Positions 11,535 to 22,824 of a stretch of DNA of 64,000 bases are shown in pieces. The stretch comes from Rugalucina vietnamica (Eukaryota > Mollusca > Bivalvia > Lucinida > Lucinidae). Position 1 is the first letter of the stretch. Each line of letters begins with the position of its first letter. The translations under genes and the position numbers were made by a program. The stretch is from the NCBI GenBank assembly GCA_964017185.1, contig OZ024880.1, positions 34,686,329 to 34,750,328 of the forward strand, read 5' to 3'. The notes under the pieces are model-generated. The model saw only the letters and a program-made list of their open reading frames with translations. It ran no database searches and was not told the origin of the DNA.

Positions 11535-11735
11535 GTACAAGTAGGCAATGATAACGAAAAGGGGCAATCAGAAAGAAATTCCCACTCCAGAAACCGAGGA
11601 GGGACTTTTACTTAGAGAACATATCGTAAGCCAAGTGAGCAGCTATTTCCCAATAGGCGACCACTCAGTTACCTGAAATTAACTTAAACTATGAAAACGT
11701 ACGTGAGGTGCGAACGGCACAAAAATCGACTCCAA
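11535..11735 (-). repeat. Penelope-like element 3' tail fragment
   Basis: The + strand reads ACAAGTAGGCAATGATAACG, then CCCACTCCAGAAACCGAGG, GTAAGCCAAGTGAGCAGCTA and GGCGACCACTCAGTTACC. These are the reverse complement of the 3' tail of the Penelope-like element and in its usual order. Confidence 0.75.
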
Positions 11736-13084
11736 AACATATTTATTATCTGTTTACTATTCATAATGCAATTCCTCACGATATCGACCTAATAAAAGGG
11801 TTTCATCAATAGTCCCTTTATTGAGTACTGACCATATAAAGGCTACATCTACTGACAGCATATAGACCGCACTGTAAACAAGCGCGCTTGGGAAGTCAAT
11901 GCTTTCAAGTATTCAGGTATACGTTCCAGTCTGATTAATCGTCGATTCGAGTGTTCTTCTGTCGTCTACAGGCTGGTTCAATGTCTGCAGTAGATTTGTC
12001 AACTATCTGAATTTCTTATCTTCGCGTTTAACATTCTATGTCTTGTATTACTTCTTGTGTGATGTTTTGTAGGATTTATCTGTCGTGTTACGCTTACGGC
12101 CATTTTGATAATTTCATTTGTCTTTCTATGTTTAATGTGGTTGTTATCGCGCTTGTGTGGTTGACGTTTTTTATTTGTTGCTGACTTTGAACTCCTACTA
12201 GCACCGTTACGACTTCCGGATTGTGTGGCATTGTTACTAATAGATGTATACGCCTTCATGTTAGTTAAATAATATTCTTGTTTTAGATCACCCGAAGGCT
12301 CACAAGGTCAGATAATAGGATGGGACTGGAAACCACCGTCCATTTGAAAAAAAAGATAATCAGTGTTGTAAACACTCCAGTTCCTACAACAATGATCGAA
12401 TCTTCTTCATTATCGCAGGTAACGATAATAAATCATAATATGCCAAAAGAATTTGAATTTCTACCATATCCGATCAGAGACTGGAGTTAGCTGCCCTTGG
12501 GTGTTTGAAAATATCTGTTAAATGTTGTCAACCCTTTAGTCCCTTTACTTTTGATCGGAACTTTATCATTTGTTGCAGTAAGAAGAACAAATATTAGATC
12601 TCGGATGAGTTCCAAATTTGGCCAAATCTCATGGAAACAGCACTTGAGTGTTTGAAAAATAAATATCAACATATGTTGATTCTCATGTGAGCGATCGTTG
12701 CCCTTGGAACTACTCGTTATTATATGTTTTGGTTCGTGAATCTAGGCATTTGCAACTTTGTACGTATTATGATGAAATGACACAAGTCATTTAAAAAATG
12801 GTTGCCAACCTTGATCCTGTTAAGCGCAAGCATTTATAAATGGTTTTCGCCGTGTTTTATGGTCTATGCATTTCGCAGCTTTATTAGATTTGCTAGTCTG
12901 ACTTCTAACGCGAGAAATGAATGTTTACCACAGAGCTATCGGTATCAATAATGCCGAAAAGCATTTTCTAAATATTATCGCAGATACTTTGAAATAATTT
13001 CCAAATTAACTGTTTAACTTAAAAAAAATAAATAAATAAATAAAAAAAAATAATAAAAAACTGTTTAACTTAAATAAAAATGAA
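11736..13084. other. No recognisable gene
   Basis: AT-rich sequence. A basic, serine/asparagine-rich frame on - (11999-12259) has no recognisable domain. A reading frame on - at 12487-12672 is likewise unassigned. An A-rich AATAAATAAATAAA tract lies near 13025. Confidence 0.45.
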
Positions 13085-13150
13085 AATGAGATCCTTTGAG
13101 AGCAGCGAACATATTAATGAGAAATGGGGTGCCCCATACCATAGTATGTT
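13085..13150 (-). repeat. Truncated ribozyme-bearing repeat
   Basis: Only the trailer downstream of the hammerhead is present, reading on - as CTCATTAATATGTTCGCTGC and AAAGGATCTCA. The break falls inside the ribozyme's stem III, next to the GGTATGG cleavage region. Confidence 0.6.
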
Positions 13151-13339
13151 TTTGTGTGAGGGCCTTTCAGAACAAGAACTTTAAGGTTACTTAGTTAACA
13201 AACTTTCATTATGGAATGATTTTCTCATCAGTTCAGAAAAATCATTTAACGTTTCAAACGTAAAGGGTATAATTTTAATGAGATGCAAGTGTTTGCACGC
13301 TTAGGTTTTAGTCCGTTCATGGTTAAAACTATGCTTCCT

Positions 13340-13860
13340 TCTTTAATTACAAGCCGGTGAATCGAGCGTCAGACTGTATGACGGCCTCGGCTTTAGTTGA
13401 TTTGGCCGGGAGCTTTATTTCTATTTCTTGGCCTACGGGGTTTCAACTAGCGTTTTACGTTTGTACCAGATTTTCGGTGATGCTGATTGGCTTTAAAGGG
13501 ATCTCCAACTGTTGTATTATGTGAGTTCACGTTTTTGATTCGTCAATTTATTTGTTTGTCCGTGATGATTCATTGACTAGTTAAAGATTCACTACGAGGT
13601 CCGAACAAGTAACTGAATTTTAGGAACCAATTCAGAAATTGAGGGTAAAGGCTAGGCCTCCCCAGAAAGTTTATGTTACTGATCATTCCGAGGCGATACT
13701 TCAGTATTGGTTCTAATTGTATTTTTGCGCTGTTTGCCCCTCATGTACGTTTTCGTGTATTTAGTTTAGTCCGGGAAATAGCTTCTCACTCGGCTAACCA
13801 TATGTTCTATTTGTATTAGTACCTGATTGTAAATTTAGTGTGTTTTTTTTTTTGACACAT
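13340..13860 (+). repeat. Penelope-like element 3' region, diverged
   Basis: This is an older copy in + orientation. It includes the end of the coding region and the tail: GAGCGTCAGACTGTATGACG corresponds to the sequence after the reverse transcriptase at 18.27 kb, and GGTGATGCTGATTGGCT-like text, CATTGACTAGTTAAAGATTC and TTACTGATCATTCCGAGGCG follow in the expected order. It lacks an open frame. Confidence 0.65.
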
Positions 13861-14675
13861 CTGTTACTTCCTGATTTTCCCGACCATTGCTTACGTTACA
13901 TAAATATTCAAGTTACAACCCAATACGCACAGTTTTGGTACTGACGTAGGAATCAAAAGTACGAAAATTTGCAACAGTTTAAATTTTTGCTTAGTCGCCG
14001 AAAGTGACGCGAGCCACCATAATTTGGGGTCGAAAATGAATTGAAAAATAGGAAACTATGTTGAGATTTGTCCATCATAATGTTCCTATATAATCATATG
14101 AATTTAACATGTAATTAGCAATTGAACATGAGCATAGAATTACATGTAGCTTGACATTCATGTTTTCAAAGTTTGCGATTTTTGAAAATAGGCAGAAAAT
14201 CTCTGATATTGTTAATATTCGGATGTATACTTGCAATAATATGTGCACATTATCATCAGTAACTTGACCAGCACTGAAATCCATTTTCTTCAAAAATACT
14301 ATTTTCTCAATTTTATTCCCCAAAACAGTGAAGTGAATGAAAATTATTTGACACACCATGAAGCATAAACCCATGGTATAATACATATTTAAACATCATT
14401 TCAGTCATAACAATACTTAATTAATAAGCAAATGTTAATTTACAAGTGAAAATTTGAAAATTTGGCTCAATGTTAAGTATGAAGCCAAGTCTATGATGAC
14501 GTGAGGTATACTTAAACATCGATGAATTGGAATGTGTCGTCCTTAATGATTATAAAAACAACTACCCATAGCATTAGAACTACCTAGGTAGGTTTGGTTC
14601 CGTCCCGACTTCTGAAAAATTGTTGACTTTGACATTAAGCCTTAAAAGGCAAACACACTTACGAAATAATGTACA

Positions 14676-14849
14676 TGTATGAAGACAAATGATGAACATT
14701 TAAATACATTACATATACATGTATATAAAATAACAATGGAGGATTATAAATGAATTACATGAATTTAAAATAACTAAAGGATGAAGTTATTAGAAAAGTA
14801 ATAACGTACATGTATTTATTAAAGTAATTACATGCAGAAACCACATTTA
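14676..14849. repeat. Direct repeat flanking a MITE, left copy
   Basis: About 175 bp starting TATGAAGACAAATGATGAAC is repeated at 15089-15264, on the other side of the MITE at 14850-15088. Both end close to CGCAGAAACMACATTTA-like text. Confidence 0.75.
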
Positions 14850-15088
14850 CATCAGGAAAACATGTCCGTGAAATGTATACCGCCTTGAACCCCACTTTTA
14901 ATAGTAAAAATGGGGTATGCAGGGGTATACCCTTTTTCCTTATTCTTGCTCCAAAACAAAGATTGTGGGTACTAGTTAGAACCGCTTTGAGCAAAAATAA
15001 GAAAAATAGCAAAAATTTTATACCGGAAATTTTAATTTTTTACAACTTAAAAAATCTCTGTTTATTGCATGGGCGAGTATTCGTAATG
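14850..15088 (+). mobile_element. CATCAGG foldback MITE
   Basis: The left end is CATCAGGAAAACATGTCCGT and the right end is GCATGGGCGAGTATTCGTAATG (15065-15088). They form imperfect inverted repeats, since the family's right end reads CATTACGAAAACATGCCCAT in reverse. Inside are the family marks CCCCACTTTTA, TGGGGTATGCAGGGGTATAC and GTGGGTACTAGTTAGAACCG. The second half of the central palindrome is deleted. Confidence 0.85.
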
Positions 15089-15264
15089 TATGAAGACAAA
15101 TGATGAACATTTAAATAATATAAATTACATATACATGTATATGAAATAACAATGAAGGATTATAAATGAATTACATGCATTTAAAATGACTATTAAAAGG
15201 GTGAAGTTATTAGAAAAGTAATAACGTTTTTACTAAAGTAATTAAACGCAGAAACAACATTTAG
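15089..15264. repeat. Direct repeat flanking a MITE, right copy
   Basis: This is the second copy of 14676-14849. At about 175 bp it is far too long for a transposition target duplication, so a local tandem duplication or unequal exchange is more likely. Confidence 0.75.
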
Positions 15265-16206
15265 TTTTACACGTCTTACCTGTCTGTATCCAATGTCTGG
15301 TTTCAAGAACGGTAACCCAAATATCACAAAGCAATTCAATAACAGTACAAATATTTTCAAAACTGTTTTATGCATGGTTCGCAGTTACAACAAGTGTATC
15401 TCTTTCTTACTTAATCTAAACGCTTTTGCTTTTATTTTTCCAAGCAAAAATAACAGGAAAAATGTGTTCGTATATTTTCAGTATGAGATAAAAATTATTT
15501 CTTTAATATTTTAGTATTAATATTCAATGTTTCAAAATTTCAAAAACCGGAAGTACTGTATTCTTAGATCCGAAAGTACGTATTTTATAATTCTAAAATT
15601 CAATTTCTAATGTTCTATTATAGGCTCCAAAAACAGCTGTAGGAGTTTCAGAAAATTGTGAATGTAATTAGACGACTCCGTTCGTGCTATAGATTCATTA
15701 CAACTACTGTCAGTTATTAATTTTCTTTAATAATCGTGACAGCTCTCCTTCCCCTCAATAAATTGTGACTAAAATAATCGTTCAATAAATTAATTAATTA
15801 ATGTCCTACACTGAATATAACTTCACAGTATTATTGGATTTTTTCTATTTGTATTTAAAGTTTATCCTTTAAGGCTCTCCGATACTAATATTCTGATTTC
15901 GTAGACCAGATATGACAAATTATTTCTCACAGTCCAGTCCAGAATTTAGTAATACGTGGAAATTTAATGACTCGTTTGGCTCTATATTCACCAGAAAATG
16001 ATTTTTCTCGAATCCCTGAAGATCGCCTACTGTTCTTTCATGTAATGGAGGTAACCCGACAGATATTTATGTTTTAATAGTTCTCATTTCAATACTTTGC
16101 CTCGTCATGGGGAAACGCAACAACACGTCTCACATGGATTGAATCATTGGTATTTTCAGCAAAGTCTAGCTTGCCCAATGCTTGCTTAACATACGATCAT
16201 TTCTTA
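15265..16206. other. No recognisable gene
   Basis: AT-rich intergenic-looking sequence with no domain, repeat family or exon structure that I recognise. Confidence 0.5.
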
Positions 16207-16446
16207 AATGAGCCACTGCACAAGAAAAACAACAATTTGCATATGCGAAAACAAAGACGCAGATCAGCTTCGCAGTAACTGCGAAGCTGATCAGCGCCTT
16301 TGTTTTCGCTACAGGTATAGTACAATCCCCCATCTTCTTAAATCCTAAGTTTCAAGCTGCTGGTCTGATTCAATGATTTTACAGGCCGGTTTGTGTTGGA
16401 CCTGGTCAGAACCCAAATTGTTGGTTTTCTCTCGCACATGCTCAAA
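16207..16446 (+). mobile_element. GAGCCGC foldback MITE
   Basis: The central palindrome is complete: GCGAAAACAAAGACGCAGAT, then CAGCTTCGCAGTAACTGCGA and AGCTGATCAGCGCC. It is followed by GGCCGGTTTGTGTTGGACC and GGTTTTCTC. The outer end GAGCCACTGCACAAG has decayed. Confidence 0.8.
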
Positions 16447-17035
16447 ACTGACTGCATCTATGGCTTATTGTCACTTACTATAGACCCACGACGTAGCAGC
16501 TAGAGCTTATTGGAGTCTTAGATGCTGGAATGCAATAACAATAGATTGTCAGGTGACAAGCTTTTTTACAGATAGTGTTATGATCAATTTTCGCAATGCC
16601 TAACGTAATACAGAGGCGTGGTTAATTAATTGGTTACCCAATAATAACTGTGAATGCAGTTTGGCAATTTTATGTGCACACGATACATATAACTTTTACG
16701 ACACCTACAAAGTTTACTACACAGTTAATGTACAGGTCCGGGGAACATTAAAACTTTCTTCTTTTTGTCTGCTGATTCCATTTGTTCTTGGGGTTTTTTT
16801 TTATCGATATTTCCATCGGCTCAGAAGATGTGTGACCATATGTAAATAGCAGCATGATGTTCATGCGAGAGTAGTCACCCTTGGTGAAAAAAAATGAAAA
16901 CAAAATAATTCACTTATTTGAAATTGATACAGTAAGTTGTGTAAATGATTACGAATTGCATTGAATGATACAATATTTGTTTTATTTGTTTGTTCTGATG
17001 ATATTCCCAACTTTCTATGGTCTATGAAAAAACAA

Positions 17036-17190
17036 GCAGGTGAAAGTAGGCAATGATCAGGAAATGGCGCAATCAGAAAGACATTCCCACTTCGAAAACC
17101 AAGCTGGGAAAAAATAAATAAACAATCATGTATTTATACTAAGAAAACATTTTGTAAGCCAAATGGGCAGCTATTTTCATGTTGATATTT
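17036..17190 (-). repeat. Penelope-like element tail fragment
   Basis: The + strand reads AAGTAGGCAATGATCAGGAA, GGCGCAATCAGAAAGACATT, and then GTAAGCCAAATGGGCAGCTA. This is a 5'-truncated tail, ending where the GGTGGCCACTCAG part would start. Confidence 0.75.
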
Positions 17191-17236
17191 GTGTCCAGAA
17201 AATGTTATTTCGCTTCATATTTCAGGTGTAATAATC

Positions 17237-17285
17237 TACATCATCAGGTTCACATGTCCATGAAAAGTATACCCCCTTGAAAAAA
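17237..17285 (+). mobile_element. CATCAGG MITE end, left bracket of the Penelope copy
   Basis: CATCAGGTTCACATGTCC is followed by CATGAAAAGTATACCCCCTTGAA. It faces the inverted counterpart at 19743-19908. Both share the variant CATGAAAAGTWTACCCCC, in place of the CGTGAAATGTATACCCCC more usual in the family. Confidence 0.7.
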
Positions 17286-17287
17286 AG

Positions 17288-17640
17288 GTACAAGCAGGCA
17301 AAGACCAGGAAAAGGCGCAATCAGAAAAAGATTCCCACTCCAAAAACCGAGGTGGGAAAAAAACAAACTAACAATCAGGTACTTATACCATGAAACAATC
17401 GTAAGCCGAATGGGCAGCTATTTTCCCAATAGGTGGCCACTCAGTTACCTTAACTTAACTAAAAACATGAAAACACACACAAGGCGCCAACAGCACAAAA
17501 AATTTTTAAACACCAAGACATAAAACAAAAAGAACCACCACAGAAGTATCGACTTGGAACGATCAGTAACACAAAGTTACTGGCGGGCTTAAACCGATTT
17601 TACATGGCCATAACCTCACCCTCATCTTCTGTAGTGGTTC
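17288..17640 (-). repeat. Penelope-like element 3' tail, well preserved
   Basis: The + strand runs from GGTACAAGCAGGCAAAGACC through GGTGGCCACTCAGTTACC and AAGTATCGACTTGGAACG to TACTGGCGGGCTTAAACCG and a CTTCTGTAGTGGTTC end. This is the longest clean copy of the tail in this region, and it lies just downstream of the reverse transcriptase copy on the - strand. Confidence 0.8.
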
Positions 17641-17879
17641 TGATATACACACATATAAACAAGCAATAAGGAAATCATGTTAAGAGATATAAAATATAGG
17701 AACCAACGTATAACATGTATAACGGAAATCAGGGTGACCAGCTATTGAAGGTAAGGTGGTCACAGTGCTAGCTTGGACTCAACAAATAAAATGCAGAGGG
17801 CTAAGTGAACAGCCAAAAATGATATTCGGGTGGCCACAAAGTCATACAACAAAAACTCATTATTGAAATAACTTGGATA

Positions 17880-18255
17880 AATATGAACCACCACAGAAGT
17901 ATCGCCTTGGAACGATCAGTAACACATAGTTACTGGCGGGCTTAAACCGGTTTTACATGGCCATAACCTCACCCTCAGCTTCCGCAGTGGTTCATAACAT
18001 TTAGTTAGTTATTCGGTCCTCGTGGTGAATCTCTAACTAGTCAATGAATCATCAAGAACAAACAAATAAATCATGATAAACATCCTGATGAATCAAAAAC
18101 CAGGACTCACAGACTGAGTAAGCTGCCCGACGATGGAGATCCCTGGGCGCCGAATAACCTACTAACTCCGGAGCAAAAGAAAAACACCAGTTGGACCCCG
18201 GTGGGCCAAGCAACAGACAAGAAGCTCCGGCCCCAACCAACTAAAATGAATAGCT
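17880..18255 (-). repeat. Untranslated 3' region of the Penelope-like element
   Basis: Downstream (on -) of the coding part, 18010-18255 holds CATTGACTAGTTAGAGATTC-like text, a TCATGATAAAC motif and the GATGGAGATCCCTGGGCGCC stretch. Then 17880-18000 repeats the TACTGGCGGGCTTAAACCGG tail segment. The same order occurs at 31190-31660, which shows that this tail belongs to the element. Confidence 0.75.
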
Positions 18256-18745
18256 TTATGTCGGGGCCATCATAGAGTCTGACGCCCGACCCACCGGCGT
18301 GCAATTAAAGAAGGCAGCATAGTTATCAACCATGATTGGGTTAAAAACTAAGCATGCAGACTGTCGCATAACATTCAAGTTATAACCTATACGTTTGTAA
18401 CGTGTTATGATTTTTCTGAACTGAAAAGAAAAATCATTAATTCCTTTAAGTTTCTTAAATTTGTAAACCAAGTCACCATAAAATTCAGGTTCCGAAAGGC
18501 CCTCACTTAAAAGCGTCTTTAACCCAACATTATATTTGGAAATCAATTCATAGTGTCTACGATAAAATTTAGAAAATGTTTTTCGAAGTTTATGATACCG
18601 ATAGCCCTGTTGGAGAAGTTTTGCGGTTAAACATTTATTTCGAGCGTTGAAGTCTGTAACATGATTGCAGACTCTAGCAAACCTAATAAGTTGCGAAATG
18701 TATACACCATAAGAAGCACGACGAGGAACGTCACCATCCAATAAA
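18256..18745 (-). pseudogene. Penelope-like element, C-terminal part of the reverse transcriptase protein
   Basis: This 161-codon frame continues the protein encoded at 18899-19745. Marks include VPRRASYGVYISQLIRFARV, GYRYHKLRKTFSKFYRRHYE, FYGDLVYKFKKLKG and RYKRIGYNLNVMRQSACLV, a region I recognise from Penelope-like proteins common in bivalve genomes. It is shifted by one frame from the upstream part. The upstream frame reads on to a TGA near 18740, next to FPFIGW, where the expected continuation would enter LDGDVPRR. A small indel in the TTTTCCTTTTATTGG text is the likely cause. I see no GIY-YIG endonuclease signature in this short tail. Confidence 0.8.
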
Positions 18746-18898
18746 AGGAAAATTTACTATATCAAAATCAAAGTCATCGCGCTTATCATAAATTTTAGAA
18801 GACACAAATCCATTTGCAACAGAAAGATGTAGATCTAAAAAGGGGGCTTCATTATCTGAGATATTGGCTTTGTTCAACTGAAGTTCAGGTGGATAAAT

Positions 18899-19745
18899 TT
18901 AATTGACCATACCTTCAAAATAAGGGTTGTCAATGTTCAATAGGTCATCGAGGTACCTAGATGTGGAATTAAAAGCCTCGATAACATCAGCTTGATTATC
19001 ATGGTTAAGAGAATCCATGAAATCTCTTTCGTAGCAGTATAAAAATAAATCAGCTACGAGAGGTGCGCAATTTGTACCCATCGGAATTCCAACAATTTGT
19101 CTGTATAACTTGGTCCCAAATCTAATATAAATATTATCAAGGAGATAGGATAAGGCGTCGCATACATTCTGACATGACCAAAGTGTATACCGACTTTGGT
19201 CAGAGGAAGTGAAAAAAGCCTTTCTGTCATTACATGCCAAATAAAGTGAACCATAGTTTTTTAATGCCCTTTTGAAGGTCCACTCTATCAAATCCAGAAG
19301 TTTTTCTTTAATTAGATTATGTGGTAATGTTGTATACAGAGTAGAAAAATCATATGTGGACAAGCTTGTCGCACGGAACCCTCTACACTTCAATTTACTG
19401 AGCACCTTACCAGAATTTTTAATTGACCAAAACCAATTTTTATTTGAAGTTTCATACACTGTCTCACAGTATCTTATAACATGAGATTTGATAGCAGTAA
19501 GACAGGAAGTTAATAATTTAGAAAGTTCAGTGGTAGTACAAGAGCTAGAATTTGCAATAAATCTAGCTTTGTATGGTCTTTTGTGAAGCTTAGGTAACCA
19601 ATACATCGTAGGAAGTTTGTCTTGGCCTTCATTGACACAAACAGAAAACTTAACAGGTAAATCGTTTAAGTGGGCATTAACTACAGACACCTCATCAGTA
19701 TCTGTCTCCAGATAAGCCCTGGTACCATCAAGCTCCTGTTTTAAG
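18899..19745 (-). pseudogene. Penelope-like element reverse transcriptase, broken
   Basis: This is the reverse transcriptase of a Penelope-like retroelement. Counting from the apparent start codon at 19849, the visible motifs are WLPKLHKRPYKARFIANSSS (residues 84-103), TYDFSTLYTTLPH (166-178, with the first catalytic Asp), GIPMGTNCAPLVADL (254-268) and YLDDLL (299-304, catalytic pair). The KLHK motif and GTNCAP variant separate Penelope-like enzymes from LINE enzymes. The first 27 or more residues of the open frame come from the adjoining MITE, so the true N-terminus is missing. A TAA at 18899-18901 cuts the frame between MVN and IYPPELQLNK, where a glutamine CAA is likely ancestral. An open but frameshifted remainder follows. 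The copy cannot make a full enzyme. Confidence 0.9.
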
Positions 19746-19908
19746 GTGTTAACCCCACTTTCATATAGAGGTGGTTCTAACGAGTACCCACAACCTATGT
19801 TTGGTGCAAAATAAGAAAATAGGTATACCCCTGTAAACCCCAGTTTCACTATATAAAAGTGGGGTTCATGGGGGTAAACTTTTCATGGACATATTTTCCT
19901 GATGTAAT
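19743..19908 (-). mobile_element. CATCAGG MITE end, right bracket of the Penelope copy
   Basis: Read on -, this gives CATCAGGAAAATATGTCCAT, AACCCCACTTTTATATAGTG, ACAGGGGTATACCTATTTTC and GTGGGTACTCGTTAGAACC, then a jump to the reverse transcriptase frame. Together with 17237-17285 it brackets about 2.5 kb that holds the Penelope copy and its tail. Confidence 0.8.
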
Positions 19909-19984
19909 AAAGCTAGGATAATCAAGAGTGAAAAAGTGTGAGAAATTATAATGTGTATATGGCTAAGCTTTAAGTACTGGTACC

Positions 19985-20400
19985 GTCAGTATGAAACAAA
20001 TAAAAATAAAACTGAGGTCCTTTATAAGAGCAGTGAGTATATTAATTAGAAAAGGGATGGGCCACACCCTGGTTTCGGCTACTTAAGCCTCTTCAGTGAC
20101 CCTTTTTAGATTGGCAAAATGGAGCCAAAGAGAAATAAAATATACAGATCTGATATTGTAATTGTGCAACTTTCAACAGGATAGTAGATACATGAACAAA
20201 CGGTACTTTTTATCCAAACAGAGCAAAATATATAAAACGTTGGTTAAAATGAATATAAATCAATAATGAATAACCTGCACTATGGATGTTGTACGGGGAG
20301 TCTTTTAGGGCAGCCACACGGCACAACACCAATTGCAGTAATAGCAAATAAAAACAAAACTGAGATGCTTAAGAGAAGCGAACATATTAATGAGAAAGAA
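19985..20400 (-). repeat. Ribozyme-bearing repeat, type A, more than one unit
   Basis: Read on -, the trailer CTCATTAATATGTTCGCTTC and GCATCTCAG occurs near 20395-20355. A full unit body with CTCCCCGTACAACATCCATA follows, then the hammerhead (20102-20059) and the trailer again (about 20050-20005, with CAGTTTTATTTTTATTTG). Two trailers around one ribozyme indicate head-to-tail units. Confidence 0.8.
20059..20102 (-). ncRNA. Type I hammerhead fold with a probable inactivating base
   Basis: On -, stem I is GGGTCA with TGGCCC, the core is CTGAAGA (allowed, since the fifth base is free), stem II is GGCT and AGCC around TAAGT, then GAA and stem III ACC and GGT around AG. The residue before the cleavage point (plus-strand position 20065) is G. 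Hammerheads need A, C or U there, so cleavage is doubtful although the fold is complete. Confidence 0.8.
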
Positions 20401-20624
20401 ACCGCATTCTGCCTTCGTTTGTTTGTTTGATCATAACTATTTTTAAATGATTTTCTTACTTACTTTCAGATTTTGAAATCTATTTCGTTTATCTTTATTT
20501 CCTTTCTCTTTTTATCAAATTTGATGTACTTTTAATATAAATTTTATTTTAGTGACAAATGATTTTAAGACTTTGCCTAAATAATCATTTAAAATGTAAA
20601 TAAAGCAAAATGTTTTCAAAGGAC
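20401..20624. other. No recognisable gene
   Basis: AT-rich stretch. Nothing recognised. Confidence 0.4.
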
Positions 20625-20735
20625 TCGTCGTAAAACTAGAAGTGTTTAAAAGGTTCCAAATTAAGCACGTGTTTGAATAAAACCCACAGCAATAACCCGA
20701 CTTGGCCTAAAAGTGTTTTATGACGAGTCGTTATA
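20625..20735. mobile_element. Small inverted repeat element
   Basis: GACTCGTCGTAAAAC at the left faces GTTTTATGACGAGTC at the right, about 110 bp apart, with AAGTGTTTAAAAG and AAAAGTGTTTTAT inside. This is a short foldback MITE relic. Confidence 0.6.
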
Positions 20736-22824
20736 GAACATACTACATAAATGAACTTCTAAACTATAGAAATATTTTTTTTTCTTTATTTTTTACATGG
20801 TTAATGTTTTTTGTCTCGTACTTAAAATCGTTCTGACTCCTTTTATCACGTTCGAAATCTTGTTTATACCGATCGAGATTTTGAGAATATAAGGGATACA
20901 TTTCTCGCGCACTAAGGACAAAAATTTAAAAAGTGTCTTAAATTTTTAAACAAGAACATCGCTGCGCAGCAAATTGAAATACAACCATGAATGAACTTCA
21001 ATACCCTCCATGCGATCATTAGATTAACTGCCTTTAACCAGATAGCAATTCATCAGCTTAAAGCTTTGGAAATTATCCGATTCATCCTTCCCCATCTGGG
21101 AAAGTTCCTCATTGCTCTAACATGTTACAAACCTGACCAGCACATTTTGGTATTTTAACAGTAAGTCCGTGTTTATAGAACAGTATATAAGTAAGTAAGT
21201 TTATTAAAGTGTCACATATAAACTTTGCAAGCACATAACAATTTATACAATAAAACGGTTGATATCCAGCCAATTATTGGCTTATGAGACACTGTTTTAT
21301 ACATAAGATACATTTTATAATATTTTCATAATAATATATAAAAACAATATATGTACAGGCTTATGAAAAGCTAAAATCTACTTTAAAACAGAATACATGT
21401 ATCACAGATTTACAAATTGTGCATCAAACAATTCGTATGAATCATTTGGGAACATTTTTAAAACATGTTTAAAAGTACTAAACAAAATGTCTTTAAATCA
21501 TAAAAGTTTGCAAATCAACTTAATTGTTTATTAAAGTAATGATAATAAAGTATTGATTTTCATAAAAGACGTTTGCTGCTTAGTACAAACACCAGTAGAC
21601 CTAAAGGAGCTATACAGTATGTTAACTACATGACCTTTTAAATTTGAGTGAATTTTTGTTTCGGTAACACAATGCCCGTTGGCTTAAAGCAAAGTATACA
21701 AACGTTTTAAGGTTATGGCAAACTAGCACATGCCTTAACAGAGGAATCCCGAGGAAATTGAAACTGGCATTTTTGGTCATTTGTTACCGTTTTCATCCTA
21801 AGTTTGGCTTAAAGATACTTAATTCGTGATTTCACTATTTCTTCTACATTAAGCACATCTTCATGTCTAAATGCGGAATTTCTAATGACAGATTTAGTCC
21901 TATATGACTGCATTGCTATGGCTTGAATTTCTTAAACACTTACTTCTTATGTACATTGACATTTTGACAGCCTGTAATGGACTTCAATCACAAATAAAAC
22001 AATGTATTCCGACAATGGTGAAGATTTAAAGGTTGATATTCAATTCCCTTTAATTCCCTTAAGATTGATATGCACCGAGCTGGTTTTCATTTTGTTTTAT
22101 GGTGGGAGTGTTGAAGTTTATCTCCGTCACGAATATACGTAGTTGGTTTTCACCGTTTCTATCAGATTCAAGAGCGAGCTTCAAGTCGTATTTTGTCCAT
22201 TAATATGATGAACTATATATTTTGTATATAAGATTTTATATTGATCAATACATGTTTATTGTGTTTATGCACTACTGCTATAAATTTCTTACGGTCATAT
22301 CTGAGGGTTTGGAGTTTGTAAAACTTTAGAAGGGCCCCCGCCTACTGAGGCCTAAATGAATAGATGGGCTGCTTGAACCTACAGGCAAAGCTTATACGCC
22401 ACTGACTGACCATCTGACTTCTGGTAAACCACTCAGGTCTGAGCCTCAGGTTAAGCATCAATTCAAACAAACAAACAAACAAACACACATCCAAACAAAA
22501 AAAAACTTAAAAAGACATTGATGATAGAAACTTATCGCAGAAAACCTCGCCAAATTATCATGACTGGTTCCAGAGATAACTTGATTTGAAATTTGGAATT
22601 TCATCTCATGAATATTCATTTGTTAAAGAATGATGTCTTAAAAGAACAAAGAAAAGTTTGACCATCTCCAAAACAAACAGCTTCAACAAACAACCTCTAA
22701 TTAGTCAGCAATGCAACTTTTTGTTTCAGTTTCAAACATTACAAAAAAATGTCCTTGCAATGCATAGATTTTTCAGCTGTAAAAAATGAAACTATTCATA
22801 AGAAAACAAAATAAGGTTTGATCC
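20736..22824. other. No recognisable gene; possible LINE 3' end near 21190-21320
   Basis: Around 21185 an AAGTAAGTAAGTTTATTAAAG sequence leads into CAATTATTGGCTTATGAGAC. It resembles the 3' tail style of non-LTR elements (compare AATAAGCCATTCTACC near 55440) but is too diverged to assign. A CAAA-repeat tract lies at 22465-22500. No exon is recognised. Confidence 0.4.

Noticed and set aside
11999-12259. Basic Ser/Asn-rich 86-codon frame as a gene
   Set aside because: Low-complexity composition, no domain and no splice context.
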